Of a stretch of 64,000 nt of DNA, positions 9,216 through 17,961 are shown one piece after another. Position 1 is the first letter of the stretch; the number at the start of each line of letters is the position of its first letter. Both the position numbers and the translations under genes were made by a program. The notes below the pieces were generated by a model. The model was not told the DNA's origin and ran no database searches. It was given only the letters and a program-made list of their open reading frames with translations. The DNA is from Gammaproteobacteria bacterium (GTDB lineage: Bacteria; Pseudomonadota; Gammaproteobacteria; Pseudomonadales; Alcanivoracaceae): contig JAGPVL010000023.1 of NCBI GenBank assembly GCA_018067045.1, positions 1 to 64,000 of the forward strand. Direction: 5' to 3'.

Positions 9216-9620
9216 TTGGCGGGCTTACCGATTATTGGACTTTATGTGTCGTTGCTGGCTGGTTGGCTTTTCTATCTAGGGTTGCGCGTAGCCAATATGC
9301 GTAAGGCGCACCAGATTGGCATGGGCGATAAGGAGAACCGCATATTGGCGGTGGCGATTCGAGTACATGGCAATGCAATAGAAAACGTTCCGATTTCCCT
9401 CTTATTGCTGTTGATGTGCTCGTTGAGCGGTGCCAGCGTTTATTTTCTTCATGCCGTGGGGGTGGCGCTGTTGCTAAGTCGTATTTCTCATGCTTATGGT
9501 ATGACCATTTCAGGTGGCCGCTATTCAATTTTTCGCCTGCTAGGCATTCTGGTTAATTGGTTGCTGATGTTACTGATGATAGGCGTCAATCTGTTTTACT
9601 ATCTGGCTGCTTATTCTTGA
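9216..9620 (+). CDS. MAPEG family membrane protein
   Basis: 134 residues with four hydrophobic helices. The segment RVHGNAIENVPISLLLLLM carries the MAPEG (membrane-associated eicosanoid/glutathione) signature, in which the Arg/His/Asn/Glu region binds glutathione in characterised members. The TTG at 9216 is taken as start because gaggag ends six bases upstream and no ATG or GTG is in frame. Bacterial MAPEG proteins may detoxify electrophiles with glutathione; the substrate is unknown here. Confidence 0.85.
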   Translation: MAGLPIIGLYVSLLAGWLFYLGLRVANMRKAHQIGMGDKENRILAVAIRVHGNAIENVPISLLLLLMCSLSGASVYFLHAVGVALLLSRISHAYGMTISGGRYSIFRLLGILVNWLLMLLMIGVNLFYYLAAYS

Positions 9621-9721
9621 TGCCGGCTTAAGGTGCTCGTTTTGAATGTTTAGGGCGAAAGAGGCTTGGCCGCTTGCTTAACCGGCAAGGCGACCAATAC
9701 GTTTAGAGTTCGTTCAACGCG

Positions 9722-10954
9722 CTAGTTATTTGATGCTAGCATCTGCATTAACTCGGCGCGGGCTAGCTGGGTTTCAGCTGCCAGTTCGCGGTAGTGGTCT
9801 TGTAGTGATGCTAGGGCTACATCCAGCTCTTGTCGTATCTGCGCCTTATTCTCTTCTACTTTGGCTTCTGTTAGCGCGATGCTCTGTTCGAGTTTTTTCT
9901 TTTTACTTAATGAGTCTGCGGGCAAGGCCATTTGTTGCTTATGTAGCTCATTGAGTCGATGCGCGAGTGATGCCATATGATCTTGAAGCTCGGCAAGTTC
10001 GGCCTCAATTTGTGGGCGTTGTGCTGGTTCTGCTAAAGCAAGGTTTTGTTTCAGGGTGCTAAGCTGAAGCGTATTAATGCGTGCTTCGGTTTCTAGCATT
10101 GTCTTGAACGAGGTGACATGAGCGGCTTGGATGGACTCATCCCACGCATCATCTTTAATTGATGCGCCTTGTTGTTCGAGGCAAACAAGCTGCTGCTTTG
10201 CTTCGAGGATTTCGCGCATGCTCGATAGAGCACCAGGGGTTTTATTCTGCAGGATGCTTTTAACAACCTGGCTCGTCACGTCTCGGCTTGCGTCTAATCG
10301 CGTTGCTAATAATTGGTTTACTAAGTCGTTATTTTGCGCACGCATGGTGCTGACTTGCTCCACATTCTCAAGAACCTTGTCATTAATGACGCTGTACAGT
10401 GCCCATGCTTCACGTACCTTGCCGTTGCTGGTTTGGTCTCGGGCTGAAAGAAGTAGGCCTTCTAGTGCGCGGGGATCGCTTGAGTAGCGCTGTGCGACCC
10501 GCATTAGCCATGCGTGAGACTTGGTGGAATCGCCTTGCAAGCGCCATGATTCGGCAAGCAGCAGCGCTGCATCAACCGCGACAGTGCTGGATAAATCAAT
10601 TTGAGCGAGAGATTGCCGTGCCCCGACGTAGTCTTGCTTTTTGACACGCTCTGCGGCTAACACCAAACGCGCATGACTGATGGCGACTTGCTGTGCGCTA
10701 TCGGGGGCATCTGCCGGGGTGGCGAGGTATTGTTCAAACAGGTTGGCTCGATCCCGCACACTCGCAGGGTCAACCAATGCTCTGAGTACCTGCTTTGTAC
10801 TGTTATCGATGACGCTTTGTGCGCGAGGACCGGCGCAAATGGGGGAGGTGGGTTCGGCAGCGTTGCTTAAAGAGCTGGCGCTGAGCAAGGCTATTGCGAT
10901 GAGCGCAGGCCCAGCTAAGCTTGTCGGCATACGTTGAGCAATACGAGACGGCAT
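9722..10954 (-). CDS. Predicted periplasmic protein with helical repeats and C-terminal coiled coil
   Basis: 410 residues, family not recognised. A signal peptide is visible (basic MPSRIAQRMP, hydrophobic core to about residue 30, SNAAEP cleavage region). Residues about 40-210 look like helical TPR-type repeats (AWLMRVAQRYSSDPRALEGL). Residues about 280-405 are rich in Glu, Gln, Lys and Leu heptads and should form a long coiled coil. It is divergently arranged with a lipoprotein gene across a 416-bp spacer. A scaffolding role in the envelope is only a guess. Confidence 0.75.
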   Translation of the reverse strand: MPSRIAQRMPTSLAGPALIAIALLSASSLSNAAEPTSPICAGPRAQSVIDNSTKQVLRALVDPASVRDRANLFEQYLATPADAPDSAQQVAISHARLVLAAERVKKQDYVGARQSLAQIDLSSTVAVDAALLLAESWRLQGDSTKSHAWLMRVAQRYSSDPRALEGLLLSARDQTSNGKVREAWALYSVINDKVLENVEQVSTMRAQNNDLVNQLLATRLDASRDVTSQVVKSILQNKTPGALSSMREILEAKQQLVCLEQQGASIKDDAWDESIQAAHVTSFKTMLETEARINTLQLSTLKQNLALAEPAQRPQIEAELAELQDHMASLAHRLNELHKQQMALPADSLSKKKKLEQSIALTEAKVEENKAQIRQELDVALASLQDHYRELAAETQLARAELMQMLASNN

Positions 10955-11370
10955 GTGCTTAATCTCCCTGACCCTAATTTATTGTTATTGTATTTTTGTG
11001 CGCTATTTTTATTCTCTCGGCGGCTGTATATCTATGCACGGGTCACACTTTATTCAATTTCATACGTCTAGCTTAACTTTACTAAGAAGATATTCTCTCT
11101 TGGGCGAATTGTTCCTAGTTCTGTGGGCTAATACCTTCATAGGGACTATCCCTTGACGTTATTCTGCTGTGCTGTAGGGCGTTCTTTTTAGAGTGCCGGT
11201 GTCACTTGGGGGATGAAGGAGCGGGGCGAGACGGTAATTGGTGTGGGCCTCCGCGAATCTTAGGTAGGCATACAACAGGGGGCTGGTTTCTTGATCTCCC
11301 CTGACGTAATAGCTGCAAAAGTAGCAAGTTAAGTACTACTATACGGACAAATTTAGAGGAGGAGCAGGGA
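10955..11370. other. Divergent intergenic region, no gene seen
   Basis: This 416-bp spacer separates the leftward coiled-coil gene from the rightward lipoprotein gene and must hold both promoters. A TTGACG hexamer occurs at 11153-11158 but no good -10 at standard spacing was found. No RNA gene or clear coding frame was recognised. Confidence 0.5.
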
Positions 11371-12081
11371 ATGACTTTTAGTGGCGGCAATCTTGTAGGC
11401 ATGGGCTTATTTTTGGGGGCACTTGCTCTTGTTAGTGGCTGTGATAACGGGCCTGATACCAAGCAAACCAACCAAGACGCGGAAGTAGCGAGCGCTGTGG
11501 ATGAGGTTGCGCGCGTGTCTGGTCAGAGTGCAGATGAGCAGCTAGATTGCGGCAAGCTCAGTTATCTTTTGTCGGCGCTGCCAAGTGCGGTGAAAATTGA
11601 TGGCCTCGAAGAGGTTTACCGAGGCTGCGAGTCCCCAATGACGGCAAATCTGCAGTTTGAGGACGACGAGAAAGCGGTTTATTACACCATCAGTGTACTG
11701 CAAACGGAGATGGCAGATTTGCCTGGGCAAGGAGATCACTGGCAAGGTTTGTTGGACATGAATCGCCAAGCCATTGAATCGTTGATTCGCACGCAAGAGG
11801 CGATGATTGAGGTGGGTAATAAGCCTGTCACGTCCGGCGCCGCGGATCCTCTAACCGAAAGTGAACGTGCTCGCTTGCCGAGGCAAGTGACGTTGCCAAA
11901 TGGCGCAAACGCAATGATTTATAATGAAGATGAAGATTGGGCGCTTGTTTCACTGATGAAAGATCGTTATGCCCTGAGAATTGACCTATTGAGTTATGCT
12001 GATATGGCGCCGGACAGTGACGCGGCTGAGGCTGCGTTAATGTCTAAAGTCGCTGAGATTAACTTTGCCGTATTGAAGTAG
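11371..12081 (+). CDS. Predicted lipoprotein, function unknown
   Basis: 236 residues. A lipoprotein signal is clear: a hydrophobic stretch ending in LALVSGC, where the Cys (about residue 28) would be lipidated, followed by Asp, which in E. coli favours retention at the inner membrane. The mature part is acidic, with three further Cys residues (two near 56-90) that might form a disulfide. The start follows a strong gaggagg site. No family was recognised. Its natural intrinsic terminator appears to have been split by the insertion element beginning 30 bp downstream. Confidence 0.75.
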   Translation: MTFSGGNLVGMGLFLGALALVSGCDNGPDTKQTNQDAEVASAVDEVARVSGQSADEQLDCGKLSYLLSALPSAVKIDGLEEVYRGCESPMTANLQFEDDEKAVYYTISVLQTEMADLPGQGDHWQGLLDMNRQAIESLIRTQEAMIEVGNKPVTSGAADPLTESERARLPRQVTLPNGANAMIYNEDEDWALVSLMKDRYALRIDLLSYADMAPDSDAAEAALMSKVAEINFAVLK

Positions 12082-12101
12082 TTTTACGATGAATAAAAGG
12101 A

Positions 12102-12111
12102 GCCGCATTAG
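12102..12111 (+). repeat. Left copy of 10-bp target-site duplication
   Basis: gccgcattag directly abuts the left terminal inverted repeat and is repeated exactly at 12645-12654 beside the right one. Confidence 0.8.
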
Positions 12112-12143
12112 CACTGCTGTCCCACGGTTTCTATGAGACCGCT

Positions 12144-12182
12144 AATAAGCCCACTAGAACAAAAGGTTCAAGTGGGCTTATT
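12144..12182 (+). terminator. Terminator-like hairpin near left end of element
   Basis: Arms of 17 bp (12144-12160 and 12166-12182) pair with one mismatch around a five-base loop, and the right arm ends in TTATTT. It would stop transcripts entering from the lipoprotein gene. Confidence 0.6.
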
Positions 12183-12257
12183 TATGGTTCATCGCGGATT
12201 TCCGGGAAAAGTCCGATGAATCATCAAAGCATTCAAATGAATTCGGCAGCAGAATTG

Positions 12258-12297
12258 GCTCCTGCAAGGCGGGCAACATCAAGGCTTTTGCAGGAGC
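12258..12297. repeat. Internal 10-bp inverted repeat of the element
   Basis: gctcctgcaa at 12258-12267 is exactly complementary to ttgcaggagc at 12288-12297. Confidence 0.7.
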
Positions 12298-12332
12298 GTG
12301 CCCTGCAAGCGAACAACCGCAAGCCCTAAGAC

Positions 12333-12417
12333 TCGCCTGCAAGCAGCCTCCCACAGCCCCTCTGCACGGCACCATCTCAAATTTCTGCTCACCTTGTGGG
12401 AGGCTGCTTGCAGGCGA
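12333..12417. repeat. REP-like 23-bp inverted repeat
   Basis: The 23-base arms at 12333-12355 and 12395-12417 are perfect reverse complements (right arm tgtgggaggctgcttgcagg plus cga). The right arm closely resembles a sequence at 25423-25449, so this is a dispersed repeat resembling extragenic palindromes (REP). Confidence 0.7.
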
Positions 12418-12586
12418 TCTTTCCCGACCCCGGCGAAAGCGTTAAATCTCGGGAACCGAGCGCAGCGAGGCGGCGGAAGGGGGTGCCCTTGATTCGGCTA
12501 CGCCTCTCCCTTCGGGGCGGCGCAAAAAGACGCGCGTTCACTCGCCACAGGCGAAACACTGCCTATCAATTCACGAAGACAATAAA

Positions 12587-12616
12587 AAAGCGGAGCTCGT
12601 GACAAAGCTCCGCTTT
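12587..12616 (-). terminator. Terminator-like hairpin near right end of element
   Basis: Perfect 11-bp stem aaagcggagct / agctccgcttt with an 8-base loop. On the minus strand it is followed by TTTTTT, so it should block leftward transcription entering the element. Confidence 0.6.
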
Positions 12617-12644
12617 AAGTTCGTTCAACTGTGGGACAGCAGTG

Positions 12645-12664
12645 GCCGCATTAGCGGCTTTTTT
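12645..12664 (+). terminator. Displaced intrinsic terminator of the lipoprotein gene (includes right target duplication)
   Basis: gccgc-atta-gcggc followed by TTTTTT. Bases 12645-12654 are the second copy of the target duplication. In the empty site this hairpin would lie about 20 bp after the lipoprotein stop at 12081. Confidence 0.75.
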
Positions 12665-12728
12665 ATAGGTTCAGATTGTGTTTATACCGATAAAAATCGT
12701 AGTACGATGGGGTAATAGAGACAAAGAG

Positions 12729-13337
12729 ATGGCTATGTCATACGCATCAATGCTGGGAGAGAATGTGCCGAAACGCGGCAATCGCTTTTCAAGGTGGTTG
12801 GGTGATTTTGTGCTGCGATTATTGGGGTGGCGCATTATCGGTTCCTTGCCCGATGTAAAGAAGGCTGTTGTGATTGGTGCGCCGCATACCTCCAACCGGG
12901 ATGGCGTTGTAGGCGTGGCCTGTGTGTTGGCGTTAGGATTAAAAATCGCGCTGATGGGTAAAAGCACAATGTTTCGTGGCCCATTTGATCCTATGTTGCG
13001 CTGGCTTGGTTTGATTCCGATTAGACGTGACAGTGCTGCAGGGGTAGTTGAGCAGTCAGTTGCCAAGTTTAAGGAACGTGACGTACTGTTCTTAGGTCTT
13101 GCGCCAGAAGGTACCCGGCATGGTGCTGAAGAGTGGAAGACTGGGTTTTATCGTATAGCCTTGGAGGCAGACGTACCTATTGTATTAGCGGTATTTGATT
13201 ACGCAAAGTGTGAGCTGCAGCTGCCTTTGACCTTATACCCAAGCGGAGACCTTGAGGCCGATATGGAGACCATCTTGTCTCACTATCGAGGCGTCATGCC
13301 GAAGCACCCCGAGAGGCTTTCCGGCCCATTACGTTAG
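12729..13337 (+). CDS. 1-acyl-glycerol-3-phosphate acyltransferase-like (PlsC family)
   Basis: 202 residues from ATG 12729; a TTG at 12678 is open but adds an unlikely tail. The acyltransferase motif H-X4-D appears as HTSNRD, and motif III as [34 protein letters not shown] lies between, as in small PlsC-like proteins. It would transfer an acyl group to a lysophospholipid or similar acceptor at the inner membrane; the acceptor cannot be fixed. Its stop overlaps the stop of convergent ygiQ by two bases, so no terminator separates them. Confidence 0.85.
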   Translation: MAMSYASMLGENVPKRGNRFSRWLGDFVLRLLGWRIIGSLPDVKKAVVIGAPHTSNRDGVVGVACVLALGLKIALMGKSTMFRGPFDPMLRWLGLIPIRRDSAAGVVEQSVAKFKERDVLFLGLAPEGTRHGAEEWKTGFYRIALEADVPIVLAVFDYAKCELQLPLTLYPSGDLEADMETILSHYRGVMPKHPERLSGPLR

Positions 13338-15574
13338 CGTCGCTTCGATGGTTTTGCTTTTCCTGCCCCCTTACGACTGCTGCCATCATCCCGCGGTGGC
13401 AAACCCGTATGTTGAGTAAGAATATTGCCAGCCTTGGTTCGCTTGGCATGTGCCGTGCCTGAATTTTTGCGGCGTGGCGCATTATAGCTGGAGGCAGAGC
13501 CTGTTGGTTGGTCTTTGGGGATCAGCTGATGCTCGCCGCTGCCGATCATATCGCTGCGGCCCATTTTTTTGAGGGCTTCTCGCAGCAACGGCCAATTAAG
13601 TGGGTCGTGATAACGCAAAAAGGACTTATGCAGCTTGCGCTGTTCCGGTGTTTTTGGTGTCTCAACGCCATCGCTTTTATAGCTAACTTTACGTAATGGA
13701 TTTTTCCCGGAGTAATACATTGCCGTGGCAGTCGCCATAGGGGATGGATAAAACGCTTGTACCTGATCGGCGCGAAAGCCGTTTGTTTTTAACCACAGGG
13801 CAAGATTGAGCATATCTTCATCACGAGTGCCTGGGTGTGCGGCGATAAAGTAAGGAATTAGATACTGCTCTTTTCCGGCTTCTTTGGTGAAGCGTTCGAA
13901 CATTTCTTTAAAGGTATTATAGCTGCCGATGCCCGGCTTCATCATTTTGGATAACGTTGCTTCCTCAGTATGCTCAGGGGCAATTTTGAGATAGCCACCA
14001 ACATGATGGGTCACCAATTCGCGAACATACTCAGGGTCTTTAATGGCTAAGTCGTAACGCAGCCCAGATGCAACAAGGACTTTCTTGACGCCGGGTAGTG
14101 CGCGGGTCTCACGATACAGCTGTGTTAGCTCAGAGTGATCGGTATTTAAGTTTTCGCAAATGCCGGGATAAACACAGCTTGGCTTGCGGCAAGCCGCTTC
14201 AATTTCTCGGGTCTTGCATGCAAGGCGATACATGTTAGCCGTCGGCCCGCCTAGATCGGAGATGACGCCGGTAAAGCCTGGGACCTTGTCACGAATTTCT
14301 TCGACTTCGCGCAAAATAGATTCTTTTGAACGGTTTTGAATGATGCGTCCTTCATGCTCGGTAATTGAACAGAAAGTGCAGCCGCCAAAACAGCCACGCA
14401 TGATATTCACGGAAAAACGAATCATGTCATAGGCTGGGATTTTTGCGCCGTTATAAGCGGGGTGTGGAATGCGAGCGAAAGGCAGGCCAAACACGTAGTC
14501 CATTTCTTCGGTAGACAACGGAATCGGCGGCGCATTCAGCCATACATCAATATCTTCGTGGCGCTGCACCAACGGCCGTGCGTTGCCCGGGTTGGTTTCA
14601 AGGTGCAGAACGCGGCTTGCATGTGCATACAGCACCGCATCACTGCGTACTTTTTCGAACGAAGGTAGACGAATAACGGTTTTGCTTTTGTCTAGTTTTG
14701 GATGAGGCAGAATATTAACGACCTGCTCACCTTGATCATTCAGTTTAACGCCACTTAATGGATTGTTACGCTTTTCAATTTCACAGGCGTCGAGTTCTTG
14801 CGTATTAACGTATGGGTTGATGATTTTATCAATTTGGCCGGGACGATCGATGCGCGTTGAGTCAATTTCCATCCAATCGGCTGGTGTGTCACGGCGAATA
14901 AATGCGGTGCCGCGAATGTCCGTAATGGTGTCAATTTCTTCGCCGCGAGCCAGCCGATGAGCAACTTCAACAATGGCGCGCTCAGCGTTGCCATACAATA
15001 GAATGTCGGCGGTTGCGTCGAGTAAAATAGAGCGGCGAATTTTGTCTTGCCAGTAATCGTAATGAGCAATACGTCGTAACGATGCTTCGATGCCGCCAAG
15101 CACGACAGGCACTTCAGGAAATGCCTCTTTGCAGCGTTGAGAATAAACCAGGGAGGAGCGATCTGGGCGCGACCCGGCTTTGCCGCCAGCCGTGTAGGCG
15201 TCGTCAGAGCGCGCCTTTCTATCCGCGGTATAGCGATTAATCATTGAATCCATGTTGCCGGCCGCAACGCCATAAAATAAATTCGGTTTGCCAAGCACCT
15301 CAAATGATTTTTTATCGGTCCAGTCCGGTTGAGCAATGATACCGACACGGAAACCTTGTGCTTCAAGTAAGCGCCCGATAATGGCCATGCCAAAGGAAGG
15401 GTGATCAACATAAGCATCGCCTGTAACGATGATGACGTCGCACGAATCCCAGCCAAGCGTGTCCATCTCTGCGCGGGACATGGGCAGAAACGACGCTGTG
15501 CCGAAACACTCAGCCCAGTAAGGGCTGTAGTTGAATAGGGCGGTTTTGGCTTTTGGGATGCTAATGGCGGACAT
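13334..15574 (-). CDS. YgiQ family radical SAM protein
   Basis: 746 residues from the ATG at 15574, which has an acgagg ribosome site; a longer frame starting at 15694 is less likely. The radical-SAM cluster CFGGCTFC (Cys about 395, 399, 402) binds the 4Fe-4S cluster and S-adenosylmethionine. The N-terminal [20 protein letters not shown] and [20 protein letters not shown] are strongly conserved YgiQ sequence. The C-terminal 60 residues are basic and low complexity. Members are widespread but their reaction is unknown. Divergent from the gene at 15836. Confidence 0.93.
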   Translation of the reverse strand: MSAISIPKAKTALFNYSPYWAECFGTASFLPMSRAEMDTLGWDSCDVIIVTGDAYVDHPSFGMAIIGRLLEAQGFRVGIIAQPDWTDKKSFEVLGKPNLFYGVAAGNMDSMINRYTADRKARSDDAYTAGGKAGSRPDRSSLVYSQRCKEAFPEVPVVLGGIEASLRRIAHYDYWQDKIRRSILLDATADILLYGNAERAIVEVAHRLARGEEIDTITDIRGTAFIRRDTPADWMEIDSTRIDRPGQIDKIINPYVNTQELDACEIEKRNNPLSGVKLNDQGEQVVNILPHPKLDKSKTVIRLPSFEKVRSDAVLYAHASRVLHLETNPGNARPLVQRHEDIDVWLNAPPIPLSTEEMDYVFGLPFARIPHPAYNGAKIPAYDMIRFSVNIMRGCFGGCTFCSITEHEGRIIQNRSKESILREVEEIRDKVPGFTGVISDLGGPTANMYRLACKTREIEAACRKPSCVYPGICENLNTDHSELTQLYRETRALPGVKKVLVASGLRYDLAIKDPEYVRELVTHHVGGYLKIAPEHTEEATLSKMMKPGIGSYNTFKEMFERFTKEAGKEQYLIPYFIAAHPGTRDEDMLNLALWLKTNGFRADQVQAFYPSPMATATAMYYSGKNPLRKVSYKSDGVETPKTPEQRKLHKSFLRYHDPLNWPLLREALKKMGRSDMIGSGEHQLIPKDQPTGSASSYNAPRRKNSGTAHAKRTKAGNILTQHTGLPPRDDGSSRKGAGKAKPSKRR

Positions 15575-15748
15575 GCTGGACCTCGTTTCGGGGGGCGGTA
15601 GTCTAGCTGAAAACGTATTAAAAAACGCCAGTTTTCGCGCTTTCTTGCTAGGTGGGCACGGTTGCATACTGTGATTGAGGGGGGCGGCTGGCATGTTCTA
15701 AGTAAGAGTTTGTAAAACGATGATGCCTATTTGATGTTAATAGGATAA

Positions 15749-15764
15749 TGTGACACAGATCACA
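15749..15764 (+). promoter_or_regulatory. CRP/Vfr-type cAMP receptor protein site
   Basis: TGTGA-CACAGA-TCACA matches the CRP consensus TGTGA-N6-TCACA at every specified base, within the ygiQ/15836 divergent region. Its centre is about 80 bp upstream of the 15836 ATG; ttatct near 15811-15816 may be the -10 box of that gene. Confidence 0.7.
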
Positions 15765-15835
15765 TAATAGTTTTCTCGGTGTATTGCGGTCTAGGAAGGT
15801 TAATTGCTTGTTATCTATCACATGGAGTGCCAGTA

Positions 15836-16423
15836 ATGTCTGATTTTGCTGATGTGGCTGTTATTGGGGACTTGCCTGCCGACGAAAGCCTTATCTGGAG
15901 TTTACGAGAGTTCGATGACAATCGCCGCGCCGTGGAGTTTGTACGTCACTTTAGCTCCACGCTTTCGATCTTTTCTAATACGGTAAGCCAGATTTATGCC
16001 CGTTACGACGTTGAGCTGCCAGAGAGTGGTGGAGAGTGCCTTGTCGTGGTGCCGGATATGGAGGCTTTCACTGAAACCTGGTACTCAATTCCTGAAAGAG
16101 CAATAAAAACAACGGACTATACAATTCTTGCCGGTGGTGTTGTGGGTAAGACGGGAGTGTTTCTGCATATGCCAACTGACGGTGGCAAAGGCAAGGCGGT
16201 TCCCCTGATTGCGGGCTTGCGGGCTGTTACCGACGCCTTTGCAGCACGTGGAGAGGAGTTTTTACCGGTACTGACCAAAGGCGACTTGCGGGCGTTTCAA
16301 AAGAAGGCGCCGATGCTAAAGTTGCATCGTTTGGATTTAAGCGAGATGCAGGATAAGTCTCGGTTCGAATTAAACGATATCCGTATGGGTATACGTCAGA
16401 AGCTGAGAGCTTTTTTACGCTAA
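15836..16423 (+). CDS. Unknown soluble protein downstream of a CRP-type site
   Basis: 195 residues from ATG 15836 with ggag nine bases upstream; an earlier in-frame codon at 15779 lies closer to the CRP-type site and is disfavoured. No signal peptide, membrane segment or family was recognised. Notable stretches are YTILAGGVVGKTGVFLHMPT, which resembles a glycine-rich loop but not a canonical Walker A, and a basic C-terminus (MGIRQKLRAFLR). The perfect CRP-type site upstream suggests control by carbon status through cAMP. It converges with the Cys-rich gene at 16433. Confidence 0.65.
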   Translation: MSDFADVAVIGDLPADESLIWSLREFDDNRRAVEFVRHFSSTLSIFSNTVSQIYARYDVELPESGGECLVVVPDMEAFTETWYSIPERAIKTTDYTILAGGVVGKTGVFLHMPTDGGKGKAVPLIAGLRAVTDAFAARGEEFLPVLTKGDLRAFQKKAPMLKLHRLDLSEMQDKSRFELNDIRMGIRQKLRAFLR

Positions 16424-16432
16424 CGTTTTGCC

Positions 16433-16744
16433 TTAACAATATTGCTCGAGCAGAGACTGTGCTTCGTCGGCCATGTTGGGCAGAAGCCAGACGGGAATTT
16501 TGACCGAGTGCTCATGGCGGTGCAGTCGATATCGCGCGCATTGTGTCCAATTATTATCGCAATAGCGTTTTTTGAAGATTGCGCTGACGCCCTGATCTCC
16601 AGGAATAGGGCAATGCCCACTCATTTCGCAACTTTTCCCGCACTGTCCGCTTTCAGCCGTGCTGGACATTTGGCTTTCGCCGCCGTTGTTCATCACGTCG
16701 GTACTGCTCTTTGCCGCCGCGCTAGTCTTCGCAGTTAAATCCAT
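16433..16744 (-). CDS. Small cysteine-rich conserved-type protein
   Basis: 103 residues. Residues 1-35 are polar and variable. The rest has CGKSCEMSGHCPIPG and KRYCDNNWTQCARYRLHR followed by IPVWLLPNMADEAQSLLEQ, a Cys pattern like small uncharacterised proteins whose C-x(n)-KYC-x(6)-CAR element may bind a metal or iron-sulfur cluster. No signal peptide. A GGGGGGAA stretch just before the ATG could serve as ribosome site. It ends nine bases from the converging upstream gene. Function unknown. Confidence 0.6.
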   Translation of the reverse strand: MDLTAKTSAAAKSSTDVMNNGGESQMSSTAESGQCGKSCEMSGHCPIPGDQGVSAIFKKRYCDNNWTQCARYRLHRHEHSVKIPVWLLPNMADEAQSLLEQYC

Positions 16745-16868
16745 GATCTTCCCCCCCGAGAAGTTGATTTGTGACGCTTTTTTAAATCAAGCTGACCTAG
16801 CCAAGGTAGCTAGCGCATGTGTGTGCTGCAATGATGGCGCCTGATATCACGTGACGAACGGTGTTAAA

Positions 16869-16898
16869 GCGGGGAGAGGCGGGGAGAGGCGGGGAGAG
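16869..16898 (+). repeat. Three tandem 10-bp repeats
   Basis: The unit gcggggagag occurs three times head to tail in the spacer between the metal-dependent hydrolase stop and the start of the Cys-rich gene. Confidence 0.9.
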
Positions 16899-16940
16899 AA
16901 AAGGCACCGACCGTTACGGTGATGCCCGTTAATCTCAGCG

Positions 16941-17810
16941 TTAAGCTGCGCGCTTTTGTTCCAGTGTCTTCTGCCCAGAAAGAATCTCACGCCACTCCTC
17001 AATCAGGTAGCTGTCATCTTGCTGCCAAGGATGGAAGCCTGGACGTAGATACTGGATATAGTCCGGAATAGTGCCGGAAATTAGGCCGTCGTAGCCGAAA
17101 AGGCGCCAGAGGCCTTTAGCGATCGTGAGCGGCTTGCGATTGAGTCCGTCTTTTTTCAAGAAAGCCCACGTATAGCGTCCGGTATAGCCGAGCAAGAAGG
17201 TGGTTGCCGACAAGAAAGTAGAGACGCGTAGACGGTAGTCGCCGCTGACGTCCTGATACAGATCATAGGCGACGGCCTTATGTTCGGTTTCTTCAATAGC
17301 GTGCCACAACCATAGATTGCGTACGCTAGGATCGATCTTCGCGATCAAAGCAGGATCGCTGAGCAAGCGGTGAGCAAGGATCGCGGTAATGTGTTCTAGA
17401 CCTGCTGTGATCGCGAGCATTTGTTTTTTGTTCATATGTTCTTGCGCGCGCCCAATGAGCACTTGAGCAAGCTTTTGGCCTCCGCGCGCTTCTGCTTCAT
17501 ATCCTTGTGCGCAAAGCATTTCATTAAAGCTATCGTGTTCCAATGAGTGCATCGCTTCCTGACCGATAAACCCTGATATTTCCTTTTGCCGCGCAGGATC
17601 AGCGACGGCGTCACGGCAGGCTCTTACGGCATCGACAAACATGCGTTCGCCGTCAGGGAAGGTCAGGGACAGCGCATTCATAAGGTGGGTGACAACGGGG
17701 TCATTCATTGCCCACTGACGTGGGACATCACTAAACTCGAAGCCCATCTTTTGCGCTGCAATCGTAACGTTTTTTGGTGTGCGGATTTTTCGCTGCAGGA
17801 ATTTTAACAT
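16941..17810 (-). CDS. Predicted metal-dependent hydrolase (PF10118 type)
   Basis: 289 residues. The arrangement FIGQEAMHSLEHDSFNEML, ITAGLEHITAILAHRLL and LWLWHAIEETEHKAVAYDLY places Glu and His pairs on helices as in the PF10118 family, a ferritin-like di-metal fold, followed by a hydrophobic stretch and YLRPGFHPWQQDD near the end. Its reaction is not established. It is divergent from an Arabinose_bd-type AraC regulator at 17962, suggesting that regulator may control it. Confidence 0.85.
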   Translation of the reverse strand: MLKFLQRKIRTPKNVTIAAQKMGFEFSDVPRQWAMNDPVVTHLMNALSLTFPDGERMFVDAVRACRDAVADPARQKEISGFIGQEAMHSLEHDSFNEMLCAQGYEAEARGGQKLAQVLIGRAQEHMNKKQMLAITAGLEHITAILAHRLLSDPALIAKIDPSVRNLWLWHAIEETEHKAVAYDLYQDVSGDYRLRVSTFLSATTFLLGYTGRYTWAFLKKDGLNRKPLTIAKGLWRLFGYDGLISGTIPDYIQYLRPGFHPWQQDDSYLIEEWREILSGQKTLEQKRAA

Positions 17811-17961
17811 CGTTCAATTCTCCAGAACGTATCGCTTGATTCGGTCGTCAGCGTTGCTTGATAGGGTTGATCAGTACATTTATTACGCTGCGCCAAGCGC
17901 GTGCTTGGTCTAATATGGCGTTCCATGCATGACAATACTGGTGTCAGGAGGCCAATAAACT

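Larger units (their letters stand above)
12112..12644. mobile_element. MITE-like non-autonomous element, 533 bp, hairpin-rich
   Basis: The ends are perfect 14-bp inverted repeats: cactgctgtcccac at 12112-12125 and its exact complement at 12631-12644. Both are flanked by the direct repeat gccgcattag. Removing the element and one repeat restores agccgcattagcggct followed by TTTTT, a perfect intrinsic terminator just after the lipoprotein gene. No transposase or credible ORF is inside. The interior carries at least four strong inverted repeats (12144-12182, 12258-12297, 12333-12417, 12587-12616), the outermost two being terminator-like. TIRs plus a 10-bp duplication suggest movement by a DDE transposase encoded elsewhere; the family could not be assigned. 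Confidence 0.78.

Noticed and set aside
12178-12602. Short ORFs inside the MITE-like element
   Set aside because: They run through inverted repeats and lack ribosome sites; composition follows the hairpins.
16869-16898. Short tandem repeats as a CRISPR array
   Set aside because: Units are 10 bp without spacers.
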